DNA of 64,000 bases from Aliirhizobium wenxiniae (GCF_019511445.1 NZ_JAEUAN010000006.1:62001-126000), one strand, 5' to 3'. Positions 49,003 to 59,698 are shown, counted from the first letter of the stretch. Translations and numbers: made by a program. Notes: generated from the letters alone by a model not told the origin.

Positions 49003-50340
49003 CTACTGCTTCAATATCAGCCGGAAACGGGCGCCGAATCTCTGGGAAATAATGCCGACTTGCCCGTTATGTAACTGGGCAATCTGACGAACGATGCTCA
49101 GGCCGAGCCCCGCTCCTGTCGATTTCGGCTTTGACCGGTAGAATGGCTCGAAGACCTTATCACGTTCCTCCCGTGGCACGCCTGGCCCGTCATCGACGAC
49201 ATCTATCCATCCGTGTCGAGAGATCTCTACACGGATATTACCTGAACCACCCCCGTGTTCGATAGCGTTTCGAATAAGATTGTTAACCGCTCGCTCGAGC
49301 GAATCTCTGTCGCCGTTGATGACGACCGCCCTACTCTCCGCATCAAAGCCAAGCTCATAACCCGCAGAGATTGCAAGCGGCGCGCTTTCCGCAACGACCT
49401 TTTGGCCGAGTTCGACAAGATCGATCTGATCCCAAGACTGGATCGCTCCAAAGCGCTGCATATCAAGAAGCTGTTCCGCCGTCTGAGCAAGCCGCTGAAC
49501 GTCCATGAGCAGCCTTTCCTTCTCTCCACTAGGGCCGAACGCTTCCAGCCGGGTCTGCAATATGGCGATCGGCGTTCTGAGTTCGTGAGCCGCATTGGCG
49601 AAAAAGCGCCGCCGTTGCGTCACATCTTCATCAATACGGCCGAGAGCAGAGTTGAATGCATCAACTAACGGCTGGAGCTCTTCAACAACGTCCTCTTTGG
49701 GCAAACGAATGCCGAGGCTGTTTGCGTCGATCGACGCCGCGTGACTGATTGTCCTCTTAAGACCGGAAAGAGCACGGCCGACGAGAATCGGCAGGGCCAA
49801 GAACACGAGCCCGATCGGGATCAACGTAAAGGGTATGTAGAGTACACTCATGCCCAGCATGATCTTCATAAGATATGAGCGGCTTACGACGGTCCCCCCA
49901 TACAAGACCTTGACCTTGCCGGCCTGCGTATCGAGTTCGGAAAAATTCGCGGTGAGCGGCGAATTATCCTCTCCTCGGATGTCAAGGAAATGAATATCAC
50001 CGATGATAGGAAGAAGGGCCTGATATTGAGGTGGCAGCGTCCCTAATCCCACCTGTCGGCCATCGGGATGTACGGCAAGGAACCAGAATAAGGGCGCTGC
50101 GTCCTTCAGTCTCTGCAAGTCGTCTGTGTGATAAACGGCGAGGGCACCATTCTCCGACCGGATGGCGGCCGCAATGACGGGCCTTACCGCCTCGTCCGCG
50201 TCGTGCTTTGTCGGCAAAAGATAAGCTAATAGCACCAGGAAACCGATGTTCATGACGATCATCAGCGCGCCCAAGACGATGGAAAAACGAAGAACCAGTC
50301 TGCCTTTCAAGGATCGGCGGCTGAACATCTGAAACTTCAT
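49003..50340 (-). CDS. Sensor histidine kinase (two-component)
   Basis: The 445-residue inner-membrane sensor has a first membrane segment at about 17-42, a periplasmic domain (about 43-165), a second segment (about 165-190) and a HAMP linker. The phosphoacceptor motif RRRFFANAAHELRTPIAILQ holds His252. The ATPase part has NNLIRNAIEHGGGS (N box), VVDDGPGVPREERDKVFEPF and GAGLGLSIVRQIAQ (G boxes). The ATG at 50340 overlaps the regulator's stop (ATGA), so both are made together. The signal is unknown; proximity to the RND pump suggests an envelope or toxic-compound cue. Confidence 0.9.
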   Translation of the reverse strand: MKFQMFSRRSLKGRLVLRFSIVLGALMIVMNIGFLVLLAYLLPTKHDADEAVRPVIAAAIRSENGALAVYHTDDLQRLKDAAPLFWFLAVHPDGRQVGLGTLPPQYQALLPIIGDIHFLDIRGEDNSPLTANFSELDTQAGKVKVLYGGTVVSRSYLMKIMLGMSVLYIPFTLIPIGLVFLALPILVGRALSGLKRTISHAASIDANSLGIRLPKEDVVEELQPLVDAFNSALGRIDEDVTQRRRFFANAAHELRTPIAILQTRLEAFGPSGEKERLLMDVQRLAQTAEQLLDMQRFGAIQSWDQIDLVELGQKVVAESAPLAISAGYELGFDAESRAVVINGDRDSLERAVNNLIRNAIEHGGGSGNIRVEISRHGWIDVVDDGPGVPREERDKVFEPFYRSKPKSTGAGLGLSIVRQIAQLHNGQVGIISQRFGARFRLILKQ

Positions 50341-51008
50341 GTTCCCTTCATCAGATAGCCGATGCCCCTTATCGTATGGATCGTCATACACGCACCGGCA
50401 TCGGCAAGCTTCCTGCGAAGGCGGGAAACATGGCTGTCCAGCGCATTGGACTGGATCTCGTCATCATAGCCGTACACGGCCTCCTCGAGGGTTGCCCTTA
50501 GCACCGTCTTTCCGATACGCCGCGCCAGAATTTGCAGAACCAGCATCTCACGCCGCGTCAACGGAACGACAGAACCACTAATCTTCAACTCCTGGTGATC
50601 GAGATCGATCTCAACATTCCCTTCCGCAAAGACCTTACTGATATAGCTTTCCGAACGGCGCACGACTGCACGCAAGCGGGCCATGAGTTCGTCGGCTAGA
50701 AAAGGTTTTCCGAGATAATCATCAGCCCCATCGTCTAGACCATCGACCCTTTCACCGGGTTCATTTTGTGCTGTCAGCACGATCACAGGTGTCTTGTCGC
50801 CAGCATCTCGCATCTCCCGCAGGAGTGCCAAACCATCTCCATCCGGCAACTGCCGGTCGAGAATAACGGCATCATGGACATTCGAAAGCAACGCCTCGCG
50901 AGCATTTTCGATGGACGTCATGTGATCGACGATGTGTTTCTGCTGGACAAGGACCGCCATAAGCGCACGTGCCATTTCCACTTCGTCTTCAACCAGCAAA
51001 AGTCTCAT
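50337..51008 (-). CDS. OmpR/PhoB-family response regulator
   Basis: A receiver domain (1-115) with the acidic pocket LLLVEDE, phosphorylated Asp at about D51 in ILDRQLPDGDG, and Lys in LGKPF is followed by an OmpR-type winged helix (about 130-220) ending SNALDSHVSRLRRKLADAG and IRGIGYLMKG. The start at 51008 (MRLLLVED) fits the family. A TTG at 51023 with AGAGG close upstream is a serious alternative, adding MDHEP. The RND pump lies 150 bp upstream on the same strand, so it may regulate that pump. Confidence 0.9.
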   Translation of the reverse strand: MRLLLVEDEVEMARALMAVLVQQKHIVDHMTSIENAREALLSNVHDAVILDRQLPDGDGLALLREMRDAGDKTPVIVLTAQNEPGERVDGLDDGADDYLGKPFLADELMARLRAVVRRSESYISKVFAEGNVEIDLDHQELKISGSVVPLTRREMLVLQILARRIGKTVLRATLEEAVYGYDDEIQSNALDSHVSRLRRKLADAGACMTIHTIRGIGYLMKGT

Positions 51009-51172
51009 GGGCTCGTGGTCCAAATTACCTCTTCGCTTGGGGGCGCATCAGATTTCATTCTCTATTCCCAGGATGGTTCCTCCACTCAGGCAAAAACGTT
51101 GCAGCAACATTACGTTCAATTGTCGTTGACAGCAAAATGCGAACGCCCGAAGAGATCCATCTTGCCGGAGGA

Positions 51173-54100
51173 TCAATTTTCATCATTGACTGATGGTATC
51201 GACCTGTCTCTCGCATAACGTGGTGCCGGTTCAAACGATCGCCTAACACGCTGCGCCAGCGCGTCGAGATAGGTCAGAACGACCGGCACGAAGACAAGCG
51301 TCAGCAGTGTCGATGATATCAGGCCACCGATCACCGCATGGGCCATGGGAGCGCGCTGCTCGCCACCTTCGCCCAATCCGAGCGCCATCGGCAACATTCC
51401 GAAGATCATCGCGAGTGTCGTCATGACAATCGGGCGGAGCCTGACCGCCCCTGCATCTGCAAGGCTCTGCTTCAGGCTTTTGCCTTCGCGTACGCCCAGA
51501 TTGGAGTAGTCGACAAGCAGGATGGCATTCTTGGTGACAAGGCCCATCAGCATGATGAAGCCGATCATTGAGAACATGTTCAGCGTCGAGCCGGTGGCGA
51601 GCAGGCCGATCAACACACCGATCAGGGACAGCGGCAAGGTCATCATGATTGCGATCGGCTGGATGAAGGAACCGAATTGTGAGGCGAGGATGATGTAGAT
51701 GAAGATCACCGCCAGCACGAGCGACTGCACCGCATAGCCCATGCTCTCGGCAAGGTTTTCGGCATCACCGCCGAAAGAGATGCGGTATCCGACGGGAATG
51801 TCCATGGCAGCGATCGCCGCATTCAGATCTGCCGTCACATCACCCAGTGCCCTGCCCTCGATGTTGCTCGATATGCGCACTTCCCGCGAAAGGTCCTTGC
51901 GGGCAATGGCATCGGGCGCCGTGCTCTCGACGATATCCGCTACCTGATCCAGCAGAACGGTGATCGGCTTGCCGTCGGCGTCGGTGCGGCTGGTGGAGAT
52001 GGTGAGATTACGAAGCTGCGCCGCATCCCGTCGTCCGGTGGCGGGCAGCCTCACCATGACATCATAGCTTTCGCCGTCCGGCGCATTCCAAACCGAGATT
52101 GCATCACCTGCCACCAGCGGCCTGAGCGTATCGCCGATCATGGCAATCGATACACCGAGATCGCTCGCCGCCTCACGGCGAACCCGGACCGCCAATGTCG
52201 GCCGCACATTCTCGATCGACGATTCCACTTCGGTTGCTCCGGGAATGGAGGAGAGCGCGGTGGTGATCTGGTCGGAAATGCGCCTTAACCCCTTCTCTCC
52301 GTCGCCGAGTATCGAAAGCTGCAGCGGCTTTTGAGAGCCCCCGAGGCCCGTCGACTGTCCGACGGAGATTTCAAGCCCGGCGATCCGCGCGAGCCGCTGG
52401 CGAATGAGATCAATGCTCTGGGCCGTGGTCAAGTTTCTGCCGGCGCTTGGAACGAGTTGCACCGCCACATTCGCCTGATTGAAGCCACGCGCTCCACCGG
52501 AATTGATCGTCGAATAGATGCTGGAAACATAGTCGAGTTCCCGGAGAGCCCGCTCGACCTGTCCGACCTTGGCCGCCATGTAATCGAGCGACGCGCCCTC
52601 GTCGGCCTCCAGCGAAACACTGACCTCCCCTTGATCCGCCGTCGGCAGGAACTCGGCGCCAATGCGTGGTACGAGCGCCAGACTCCCGAAAAACAGTGCC
52701 ACGACTACCCCGATGGTCGTCTTGCGATGATCGAAAGTCCAGTGGATCAGCGAGCGGTATCTTTCGGCGAGCCCCTCGAACCAATGATCGAACCTCTCAA
52801 CCAGGCGTCCTACAAAACCTCGTTTGGCGCCTTTTTCAGACTGGGGATCATACCAGACACTCGACAGCATCGGATCAAGCGTGAAGGACACGAAGAGCGA
52901 GATCATCACGGCTGCGGCAACCGTTACGCCGAACTGTAGAAAAAAGCGTCCGATCAGTCCGCCCATGAAGGCGACGGGCAAGAACACAGCAACGATGCAG
53001 AGCGTGGTGGCGAGCACGGCAAGCCCGATCTCGTTGGTGCCGTCGAGCGCAGCCTGCACATGGTCCTTGCCCATCTGCAGATGTCGCGTGATGTTTTCGC
53101 GCACGACGATCGCGTCGTCGATCAGGATGCCGATCGACAGTGAAAGCGCCATCAGGGTCATCGTATTCAAAGTAAAACCCAAGGCGTAGATAACGGCAAA
53201 TGTACCGACGACCGAGATTGGCAGCGTTAGGCCTGTAATTACCGTCGAGCGCCAGGAATTGAGAAAAATGAAAACGATCAGCACGGTGAGGACGCCGCCC
53301 TCAATCAGTGTCCGTTGCACCTCTGATACCTGTGCAGCGATTGCACGCGAATTGTCGCGCGTGATCGTCAGCTCGACATTTTCCTTAGCCAGTTCCGTAT
53401 TGAGGACCGCGATCTCATTGCGCAGGTCGCTCGCAACCTGAACCGTATTGGCACCTTGAACCTTGACGATATCGAGCCCGAGCGACGGTACGCCCTGATA
53501 GGTCGCGCGGCTCGTCACCTCGGCACCTGTATCGAGAACGCTAGCAACGTCCGAAAGGTAGACGGGGTAACCGCCGCTCTGGGCGACGATGATGCTGTTG
53601 AAACCGGCGGCATCGACAATGCGCCCTTCCACCGTGACGATACGTTGGTTGATACCCGAAATCAGTGTGCCGGCTGCACGATCCTGGTTCTCGCGCCGGA
53701 TGGCATCCATGACGCTCGATACTCCGACCCCGTACGCTTCCAGCCGATCCGGATCGACCAATACGAGAACCTGGCGCTCGCTGCCGCCCACGAGTGAAAT
53801 CTGGCCGACGCCGGAAATGACGTTCAGCCGATTTGTGATAACGCGATCGGCAAGCGTCGTGATGTCGGAGAGAGTTCTGGTCGACGACGATGCCGCAATC
53901 GACAGGATCGGTTGGTCGTCGGGATTGAAGCGGGTGACCTGCGGTGTATCGACCCCATCGGGAAAGCCTGCCTCGAGCCGTGCCACCCGATCACGCACCT
54001 CCTGCGCGGCAACCTGTGAATCGGTATCGAGATCGAACTGCACGACGACGATTGAGCGTCCCTCGTAGGATTCAGATGTGATCGTATCGATGCCGCCGAT

Positions 54101-54319
54101 CGTGTTGAGAGAGGATTCTATGGGCCTTGAAATCTCGCTTTCGACCGATGCCGGCGATGCGCCGGTATAGGTAGTCGCGACAACCACGATCGGGAGGTCT
54201 GTTTCGGGGAACTGATCGACTCCAAGGCGGCCGTAGGAAAACAGCCCCACCACCATGATTGTCACCATCATCATCGTGGCGAAGACGGGGTGAGCGACGC
54301 TGATACGGGTCAGGAACAT
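51173..54319 (-). CDS. RND multidrug efflux permease (AcrB/HAE1 type)
   Basis: This is the inner-membrane proton-driven pump of a tripartite efflux system. The 1048 residues and 12 membrane segments are standard: [20 protein letters not shown] at the N-terminus, the proton-relay pair in [16 protein letters not shown], large periplasmic loops (35-335, about 560-860) and [20 protein letters not shown] near the C-terminus. GGGAGC overlaps the end of the adaptor gene and serves as its ribosome-binding site; the gap is 3 bp. No outer-membrane channel gene is nearby. Substrates are not predictable. Confidence 0.94.
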   Translation of the reverse strand: MFLTRISVAHPVFATMMMVTIMVVGLFSYGRLGVDQFPETDLPIVVVATTYTGASPASVESEISRPIESSLNTIGGIDTITSESYEGRSIVVVQFDLDTDSQVAAQEVRDRVARLEAGFPDGVDTPQVTRFNPDDQPILSIAASSSTRTLSDITTLADRVITNRLNVISGVGQISLVGGSERQVLVLVDPDRLEAYGVGVSSVMDAIRRENQDRAAGTLISGINQRIVTVEGRIVDAAGFNSIIVAQSGGYPVYLSDVASVLDTGAEVTSRATYQGVPSLGLDIVKVQGANTVQVASDLRNEIAVLNTELAKENVELTITRDNSRAIAAQVSEVQRTLIEGGVLTVLIVFIFLNSWRSTVITGLTLPISVVGTFAVIYALGFTLNTMTLMALSLSIGILIDDAIVVRENITRHLQMGKDHVQAALDGTNEIGLAVLATTLCIVAVFLPVAFMGGLIGRFFLQFGVTVAAAVMISLFVSFTLDPMLSSVWYDPQSEKGAKRGFVGRLVERFDHWFEGLAERYRSLIHWTFDHRKTTIGVVVALFFGSLALVPRIGAEFLPTADQGEVSVSLEADEGASLDYMAAKVGQVERALRELDYVSSIYSTINSGGARGFNQANVAVQLVPSAGRNLTTAQSIDLIRQRLARIAGLEISVGQSTGLGGSQKPLQLSILGDGEKGLRRISDQITTALSSIPGATEVESSIENVRPTLAVRVRREAASDLGVSIAMIGDTLRPLVAGDAISVWNAPDGESYDVMVRLPATGRRDAAQLRNLTISTSRTDADGKPITVLLDQVADIVESTAPDAIARKDLSREVRISSNIEGRALGDVTADLNAAIAAMDIPVGYRISFGGDAENLAESMGYAVQSLVLAVIFIYIILASQFGSFIQPIAIMMTLPLSLIGVLIGLLATGSTLNMFSMIGFIMLMGLVTKNAILLVDYSNLGVREGKSLKQSLADAGAVRLRPIVMTTLAMIFGMLPMALGLGEGGEQRAPMAHAVIGGLISSTLLTLVFVPVVLTYLDALAQRVRRSFEPAPRYARDRSIPSVNDEN

Positions 54320-54322
54320 CGC

Positions 54323-55426
54323 TTAGCTCCCTTCAATCAGCACTGACGTGCCGGCCACAAGGTCCGGTAGCGGTGCGGTGACGATCACGTCTCCCTCGTC
54401 GACACCGGAGACCTGTACAAGATTGCGGTCGGTCCAGCTTGTGCCGATATCCACGGGCTGGCGACGCAGGATGTCATCCTCCACCTTGAGCACGAAAGCC
54501 CCTTCGGCATCATGCCGGATCGAGGCGACGGGCAGAGCGATCACATCTTTCTGATCATCGACCTTGAGGATGCCCGTGGTGAACATGCCACCACGCAAAA
54601 GACCTTCATCGTTATCTATAGCGACAAACACGCGCACCGCTCGCGAGCCCGCGACCGCTGTCGGTGAGATACGCATGACTTCGCCGACAAAGCTACGTCC
54701 GGCAAACCCCTCGACATTCAGCTCCACCGGCTGTCCAAGCTGCACGAGAGGAATGCGGCTTGTTGGTACGCCAGCGTCGACCTCCATGCGACTGAGATCG
54801 ACAAGGCTCATCAGTTCGGTGTTGAGCGGCACCGTCTGTCCTTGGTCAACGACACGAGATGCGACGACACCATCAAATTCCGCCCTCATTTCCGCATAGG
54901 CTAAAGATCGTTCGGCATCAGCAACCTCGGCCTGCTTGGATCGAAGCTGAGCACGAAGGTTCAGAAGGTTTGCCTGCGCTTCGAGCCGGGTCGCTTCGGA
55001 CGCTGCACCACGCTCGCCGAGTGTAGTATTTCGCTCCAGCACCACTTCAGCAAGCTCGATCTGTGCGCCGAGCGCATCGATCTCGGCCTTGCGCGCGGTG
55101 ACGGCAGACGCAAGCGCCTCGGTATCGAATCGCACCAGGAGATCGCCCTTCTTGACCACATCGCCGATCCGGACAGGAAGTTCGACGACGGTAGAGGAAA
55201 CGCGCGAGGTCAATGTTGAACGCCGGATAGGCGCGAGCGATCCGGCGATACGTACCTCGGTCGCTATATCCTGCCGCACCGCCCGTCCGACATCAAGCTG
55301 AGACAGTTCGACCGCCGCGCCTGAATGCTCCTGGGCTGTAGCAGAAGGCAGAACCGCAGACAGCCCGATCAAAACGATAAGGACCTCAAGGAGTAAGATG
55401 CCGCGATGGCGTATGAGCATCGTCAT
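54323..55426 (-). CDS. RND efflux periplasmic adaptor (membrane fusion protein)
   Basis: This periplasmic subunit links the pump to an outer-membrane channel. Starting at 55426 (MTMLIRHRG), with GAGG 6 nt upstream, gives 367 residues; a start at 55444 lacks a ribosome-binding site. The signal region ends near SATAQ (about 31). Then come a barrel-sandwich half RVSSTVVELPVRIGDVVKKG, a coiled-coil hairpin (about 105-180) with LRAQLRSKQAEVADAERSLA, the second lipoyl half AEFDGVVASRVVDQGQTVP and the membrane-proximal domain. No lipobox is seen. It is the first gene of the adaptor-pump operon. Confidence 0.92.
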   Translation of the reverse strand: MTMLIRHRGILLLEVLIVLIGLSAVLPSATAQEHSGAAVELSQLDVGRAVRQDIATEVRIAGSLAPIRRSTLTSRVSSTVVELPVRIGDVVKKGDLLVRFDTEALASAVTARKAEIDALGAQIELAEVVLERNTTLGERGAASEATRLEAQANLLNLRAQLRSKQAEVADAERSLAYAEMRAEFDGVVASRVVDQGQTVPLNTELMSLVDLSRMEVDAGVPTSRIPLVQLGQPVELNVEGFAGRSFVGEVMRISPTAVAGSRAVRVFVAIDNDEGLLRGGMFTTGILKVDDQKDVIALPVASIRHDAEGAFVLKVEDDILRRQPVDIGTSWTDRNLVQVSGVDEGDVIVTAPLPDLVAGTSVLIEGS

Positions 55427-55836
55427 GGATGACCTCGATTTCATTTGGCTGAGGCGCTAAGCCGGGCGACACCTTACCGATTGCAAGTGTGCCCACAGGC
55501 TTGGCGAACGACGCCATCCAGCATTGTTGCGGTCGCTCGCTATCGCAACTGGTCAGGCTTCAACTGCCGAACTGAGATTGCAGGAACATTACGCACCCGC
55601 AACAAATTGCCTGCTGTGATGAACGTCAAGCATGGATGCGGCGAGTTGCGAGACTGTCGTCCTGATACCGGGTTCGCTTATGTTTGACCCGCAAGCGACC
55701 GACGCTTGCCTTGCTTTCGCACTGGTATTCAGAGCTTGGCAAGGTCACCAGAAACCTGCCGTTAAACGCGGACGCCAAAATTTCGCTCATACATTCGATA
55801 CGACAAACTTAGTACGTTAACCGCTGCGACGAGATG
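55427..55836. other. 410-bp gap between the pump operon and the LysR gene 3' end
   Basis: No gene is supported. Small open frames here lack ribosome-binding sites and recognisable protein. An inverted pair GTTGCG/CGCAAC is at 55526-55531 and 55544-55549. The region should hold the promoter of the adaptor-pump operon and the end of the lysR transcript; no intrinsic terminator was seen. Confidence 0.5.
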
Positions 55837-56709
55837 TTATTCCACCAAGGCCATTAATGCGCGCACTTCCCGTCGCCTCATATTTCGGGTCAGGCATGCC
55901 ACATGCTCGACGTAAACCTCGTCAAGTTCGGTTATGGGAAGCCGAGTTACCCGGCTGTCCGTACGGCTGACCGCAAGTTCGAACATAAAGCCTATACCCA
56001 ATCCTTGATGTACTGCCTCGTAAACTGCCTCCCGCTCACCGAGAGACAGAGCTGGGTTCAGGTTTATGGAAGACTTTCTTATTGCCATGTTCACTGCTGA
56101 CTGGGTGAGAGAATGATCATTCCGGAAAATCAGGGGCTCATCGACGAGTTCATGCAGGGAAACAGGCAAGCCCCGTTTTGCCAGCGGATGTTCCGAAGGC
56201 AATAATGCGATCGCTCGCTGCTCCATGTAGGATGCGCGCGTAAGACCATCTTCTTCCGGCACGCCGGTCAGAATGATCGCATCGCATTGCTGTTCATAAA
56301 GCGCCGTGGTGACGCGATGCCAGTTACCGAAGTTAGCGGTAACACGCACCCCGGGATAACGGCGTCTGAATTCAGAAATCAGCGCCATGGCCGGGTTGGG
56401 AGCGCCACACATGATGGTGAGCTCACCCGTCTTCAGAGCACTCGACGCGCTCAGGATATCGGCTGCAACTTCTTCGATGACGTTCAGCTCACGCGTTTCC
56501 TGAAACAGGGATTTGGCAAGTGCCGTCATGCGTGCGCCATCACCTGTGCGCTCGAACAAAAGCACGCCATAGCTCTGTTCCATGGCTTTGACCTGCGCCG
56601 TTACGGCGGGCTGACTGAGCCCGAGGCGGCGGGCGGCAGACGAAAAACTGCCTTCCTTGGCGACGGCGTTGAACGCGCGCAACTGGGCGTAACTGAGCTT
56701 GGAGCGCAT
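55837..56709 (-). CDS. LysR-family transcriptional regulator
   Basis: The 290-residue regulator has an N-terminal winged HTH (about 5-63, SYAQLRAFNAVAKEGSFSSA and LGLSQPAVTAQVKAMEQ) and a substrate-binding domain (about 90-290) with GELTIMCGAPNP, VHQGLGIGFMFELAV near the end. The effector is unknown. It is divergent from an ABC importer and the shared 128-bp gap contains a T-N11-A palindrome. It therefore probably controls that importer and its own synthesis. The next genes on its own strand belong to the unrelated pump operon. Confidence 0.9.
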   Translation of the reverse strand: MRSKLSYAQLRAFNAVAKEGSFSSAARRLGLSQPAVTAQVKAMEQSYGVLLFERTGDGARMTALAKSLFQETRELNVIEEVAADILSASSALKTGELTIMCGAPNPAMALISEFRRRYPGVRVTANFGNWHRVTTALYEQQCDAIILTGVPEEDGLTRASYMEQRAIALLPSEHPLAKRGLPVSLHELVDEPLIFRNDHSLTQSAVNMAIRKSSINLNPALSLGEREAVYEAVHQGLGIGFMFELAVSRTDSRVTRLPITELDEVYVEHVACLTRNMRRREVRALMALVE

Positions 56710-56750
56710 GGCAGACGGTTGCCTCTGATGAATGGCGATCTGATAGGCGG

Positions 56751-56767
56751 TATAAATAGAATTTATA
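56751..56767. promoter_or_regulatory. Probable LysR-type operator between lysR and the ABC importer
   Basis: A perfect 7-bp-arm palindrome, TATAAAT-AGA-ATTTATA, contains the T-N11-A core expected of LysR recognition sites. It is centred in the 128-bp gap between the divergent regulator and importer genes, about 42 bp from the regulator's start. Confidence 0.6.
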
Positions 56768-56837
56768 ATGCGTCATTCGGATGTAAAATTTGTGAAATAT
56801 CTCCCCGGCCATCGAATGAACTTTCAGGACTTCAAGC

Positions 56838-57956
56838 ATGGCCGGCGTAAACATCAGATCTGTCGCAAAGACATTCGGGGAAACCCATGTGCTCAAGGGC
56901 GTCGATCTGGACATCCGTGACGGCGAATTCATCTCTCTGGTCGGCCCGTCGGGCTGCGGCAAGTCCACGCTGCTGCGGATCATTGCCGGGTTGGAGCAGC
57001 AGAGTTCTGGAAATATCCTGCTTGATGGTACGGCCGTCGACCGGATGCGGCCGCGCGACCGTGATCTCGCCATGGTCTTTCAGTCCTACGCGCTTTATCC
57101 GCATCTGACGGTGGCGGAAAATATTGCCGTGCCCCTGATCATGCGTCGCCTTAACGCAACCGAGCGTTCGGTGGTGGGAGGACTGCTCCCGTCCGGCAGG
57201 GGGAAGCGCAAGGAGATTGCCGCAGAGGTGGAAAGGGTCTGCGAGGCGCTGTCGATCTCCATGCTGAAGGACCGCAAGCCGGCCGCACTTTCCGGTGGTC
57301 AGCGTCAGCGTGTGGCGCTGGCCCGCGCCATGGTGCGCAAGCCGAGCGCCTTCCTGATGGATGAGCCTCTTTCCAATCTCGACGCGAAAATGCGGGTCCA
57401 GGCGAGGGGCGAGATCGCCGCGCTTCACCGCCAGCTGGGTTCCACCTTCATCTATGTCACGCACGATCAGGCCGAAGCGATGACGATGTCGGATCGTATT
57501 GCTGTGATGATGGGCGGTGAAATCCTGCAGATCGATACGCCGGACCAAGTCTACCAGATGCCGCAGGATCTCCGTGTCGCCGAGTTCATCGGCAGCCCGA
57601 AGATCAACGTCCTGCAGGCGGCGATGTCAGAAAATGGTGCTCTGGCGTTCACCTCCGCAGATACCGACAGCAATCGCGTGCATGCAGCTTTTCGGCCGGA
57701 AGCGGCGCGGCTTGCAGGTGAGGCTGAGGCTGCGCTTGGCGGCACCATCCATCATATAGAGAATCTTGGCGCCGATCTTTTCGTTCAGGTGATGACAGCG
57801 GGCGGCGATCTCGTCATCGTACGCTGCGATCCGTCCGGCATTCGCCCGGCGATCGGCGATAAGGTCGGCATCCATGTCGACGAGACGCGCCTGCATGTCT
57901 TCGGCGCCGACAACAGACGCATCGCCGGTGCCTTCCGGCTGGAGGGTGGCCGATGA
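56838..57956 (+). CDS. ABC importer ATPase, UgpC/MalK-like
   Basis: This is the cytoplasmic ATPase of a carbohydrate/phosphoester-type importer (CUT1 family). The 372-residue protein has Walker A GPSGCGKST (about 36-44), the Q-loop FQSYALYPHLT, signature LSGGQRQRVALARA, Walker B AFLMDEPLSNLD and the H-loop VTHDQAEAM. The C-terminal 120 residues form the regulatory OB-fold domain of MalK/UgpC proteins. An extra insertion after LIMRRL (about residues 100-120) separates the Q-loop and signature helices. It is first of at least four genes joined by ATGA overlaps. Confidence 0.92.
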   Translation: MAGVNIRSVAKTFGETHVLKGVDLDIRDGEFISLVGPSGCGKSTLLRIIAGLEQQSSGNILLDGTAVDRMRPRDRDLAMVFQSYALYPHLTVAENIAVPLIMRRLNATERSVVGGLLPSGRGKRKEIAAEVERVCEALSISMLKDRKPAALSGGQRQRVALARAMVRKPSAFLMDEPLSNLDAKMRVQARGEIAALHRQLGSTFIYVTHDQAEAMTMSDRIAVMMGGEILQIDTPDQVYQMPQDLRVAEFIGSPKINVLQAAMSENGALAFTSADTDSNRVHAAFRPEAARLAGEAEAALGGTIHHIENLGADLFVQVMTAGGDLVIVRCDPSGIRPAIGDKVGIHVDETRLHVFGADNRRIAGAFRLEGGR

Positions 57957-58834
57957 GCCTTTCCGCCAGCCAGAACCGGGCCGGCCTTGCCCTCATCGCG
58001 CCGGCTTCCGTGTTGGCCCTGCTTTTCCTGATCGCGCCGCTCTCGTCAATCTTCGTGCTGGCCTTTACCGACTACCAGCTCGGCGACCGCAGCCTGAGTT
58101 TCGTCGGGCTCAAGAATTTCGAGGCGTTGGCGGATGATCCGACCTTCTGGAAGTCCCTGACCAACACGCTGATCTATTCCGCCGTCGTCGTGCCGGGCTC
58201 GATGCTGCTCGGCCTTGTCAGCGCGCTCCTCATCGATGCTGGCACCTCGCTGCGATCCTTCTATCGCACCGCTTTCTTCCTGCCCGTCATGGCGAGCCTT
58301 CTTGCCATGGCCGTGGTGTGGGAATTCATGCTGCATCCAAGCTTCGGTATCGTCAACGCCACGATGAAGGCGCTGGGATTTGCCCCGCATAACTGGCTGA
58401 AGGACGGCGGGATCGCGCTCTATGTGCTCGCGGTGATCGGCATCTGGCAAAGTTTTGGTTTCAACATGGTCCTGTTCATGGCCGGCCTCTCGGCCATCCC
58501 GCGCGACCTCTATGACGCAGCCGAAATGGACGGGACGCCGAATGCCTGGGCGAGGTTCAAGCTGATCACATGGCCGCTGCTGGCGCCAGTCACCGTCTTC
58601 GTCGCCGTCACTTCCGTCATTCGCTCCTTTCAGGTCTTCGATACGGTCCATGCCCTGACCCAGGGCGGTCCCAACAAGGCAACAGAAGTGCTGCTCTATA
58701 CGATCTATGCCGAAGGCTTCGAGTTCTTCCGCAGCGGCCATGCAGCAGCGATCACCATCGTCTTCATCATGCTCGTCGTCGGTGTCAGCCTGCTGCGTTT
58801 CGTTTCCCTCAAGAAGAATGGAGCAAGCGCATGA
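57953..58834 (+). CDS. ABC importer permease 1 (CUT1, UgpA-like)
   Basis: The 293-residue inner-membrane protein has six predicted segments and the coupling-helix EAA loop DAAEMDGTPNAWARFKLITW followed by PLLAP, which contacts the ATPase. GPNKATEVLLYTIYAEGFEF near the end is typical of UgpA/LacF permeases. It overlaps the ATPase stop by ATGA and the second permease by ATGA, so translation is strictly coupled. Solute identity is carried by the binding protein, not readable here. Confidence 0.92.
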   Translation: MSLSASQNRAGLALIAPASVLALLFLIAPLSSIFVLAFTDYQLGDRSLSFVGLKNFEALADDPTFWKSLTNTLIYSAVVVPGSMLLGLVSALLIDAGTSLRSFYRTAFFLPVMASLLAMAVVWEFMLHPSFGIVNATMKALGFAPHNWLKDGGIALYVLAVIGIWQSFGFNMVLFMAGLSAIPRDLYDAAEMDGTPNAWARFKLITWPLLAPVTVFVAVTSVIRSFQVFDTVHALTQGGPNKATEVLLYTIYAEGFEFFRSGHAAAITIVFIMLVVGVSLLRFVSLKKNGASA

Positions 58835-59661
58835 TGCCCCGCTCTTTCGCCGCTTCTGCCTTTCGCCATGCCGCCCTGCTTTCTATCGCGACTTTTGCGC
58901 TTCTGCCCTTCGCGGTCATGGTTTCGACCTCGATCAAGCCGGCCAACGAGATCTTTTCCGATACGGTGCGCTGGTGGCCGCAAAAGCTCGCCATGATCGA
59001 GAACTACTCGGAAGCGTTTTCCGCAGCGCCCCTGATGCTTTATCTGGTCAATGGCGTTGTCGTCACGGCGGCGATCTTCTTCCTGCAGGTGCTCGTCGCT
59101 TTGCCGGCCGCCTATGCGCTTGCCAAACTGCGCTTTTTTGGCCGCCATGTCGCTTTCGGTTTCGTGCTCTTTTGCCTGCTGATCCCCTATCAGGCGATCG
59201 CCGTGCCGCTGTTCATCCTGCTTTATTATGTCGGTCTGCTCGACAGCTACAGCGCGCTGGTCCTGCCTTTCACCATCTCGGTCTTCGGCATTTTCCTGAT
59301 GCGACAGTTCTTCATGGGCGTTCCCGACGATCTGGTCGATGCGGCCCGCATGGACGGCATGTCCGAATTGTCGATCGTCTGGCGCGTCATGCTGCCGGCG
59401 GCGGTTCCCGCACTCACGGCTTTCGGTGTCTTCTCGGTCGTCGCGCACTGGAACGACTATTTCTGGCCGCTGGTCGCCGTGTCGAGCGACAGTTACTTCA
59501 CGCCGCCACTCGGCATCATGGCTTTTCGTAATGCCGAGGCCGGCAACGATTTCGGCCCGCTCATGGCCGCCGCGACCATAATCGTCGCTCCGCTTCTCGC
59601 CCTGTTCCTCCTGGCACAACGGCGCTTCATCGAAGGCATCGCCTTCACGGGCATCAAATAA
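58831..59661 (+). CDS. ABC importer permease 2 (CUT1, UgpE-like)
   Basis: The 276-residue membrane protein forms the importer channel with permease 1. MVSTSIKPANEIFSD, PAAYALAKLRFFGR and the EAA loop DAARMDGMSELSIVWRVMLP are typical of UgpE/MalG proteins, as is AHWNDYFWPLVAV. The ATG overlaps the previous stop (ATGA); a longer in-frame reading to 58570 is within permease 1 and is rejected. The substrate-binding protein gene starts 37 bp downstream. Confidence 0.92.
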   Translation: MMPRSFAASAFRHAALLSIATFALLPFAVMVSTSIKPANEIFSDTVRWWPQKLAMIENYSEAFSAAPLMLYLVNGVVVTAAIFFLQVLVALPAAYALAKLRFFGRHVAFGFVLFCLLIPYQAIAVPLFILLYYVGLLDSYSALVLPFTISVFGIFLMRQFFMGVPDDLVDAARMDGMSELSIVWRVMLPAAVPALTAFGVFSVVAHWNDYFWPLVAVSSDSYFTPPLGIMAFRNAEAGNDFGPLMAAATIIVAPLLALFLLAQRRFIEGIAFTGIK

Positions 59662-59698
59662 CCGCAACCCAACATCCATCCACGACTGGAGACTATGA

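Noticed and set aside
51106..55593. Shared 9-mer AACATTACG upstream of the response regulator (51106-51114) and the RND pump (55585-55593), as a possible common regulator site
   Set aside because: A shared 9-mer between two gaps of these sizes is likely by chance (expected about 0.4 occurrences), and flanking bases show no convincing direct repeat.
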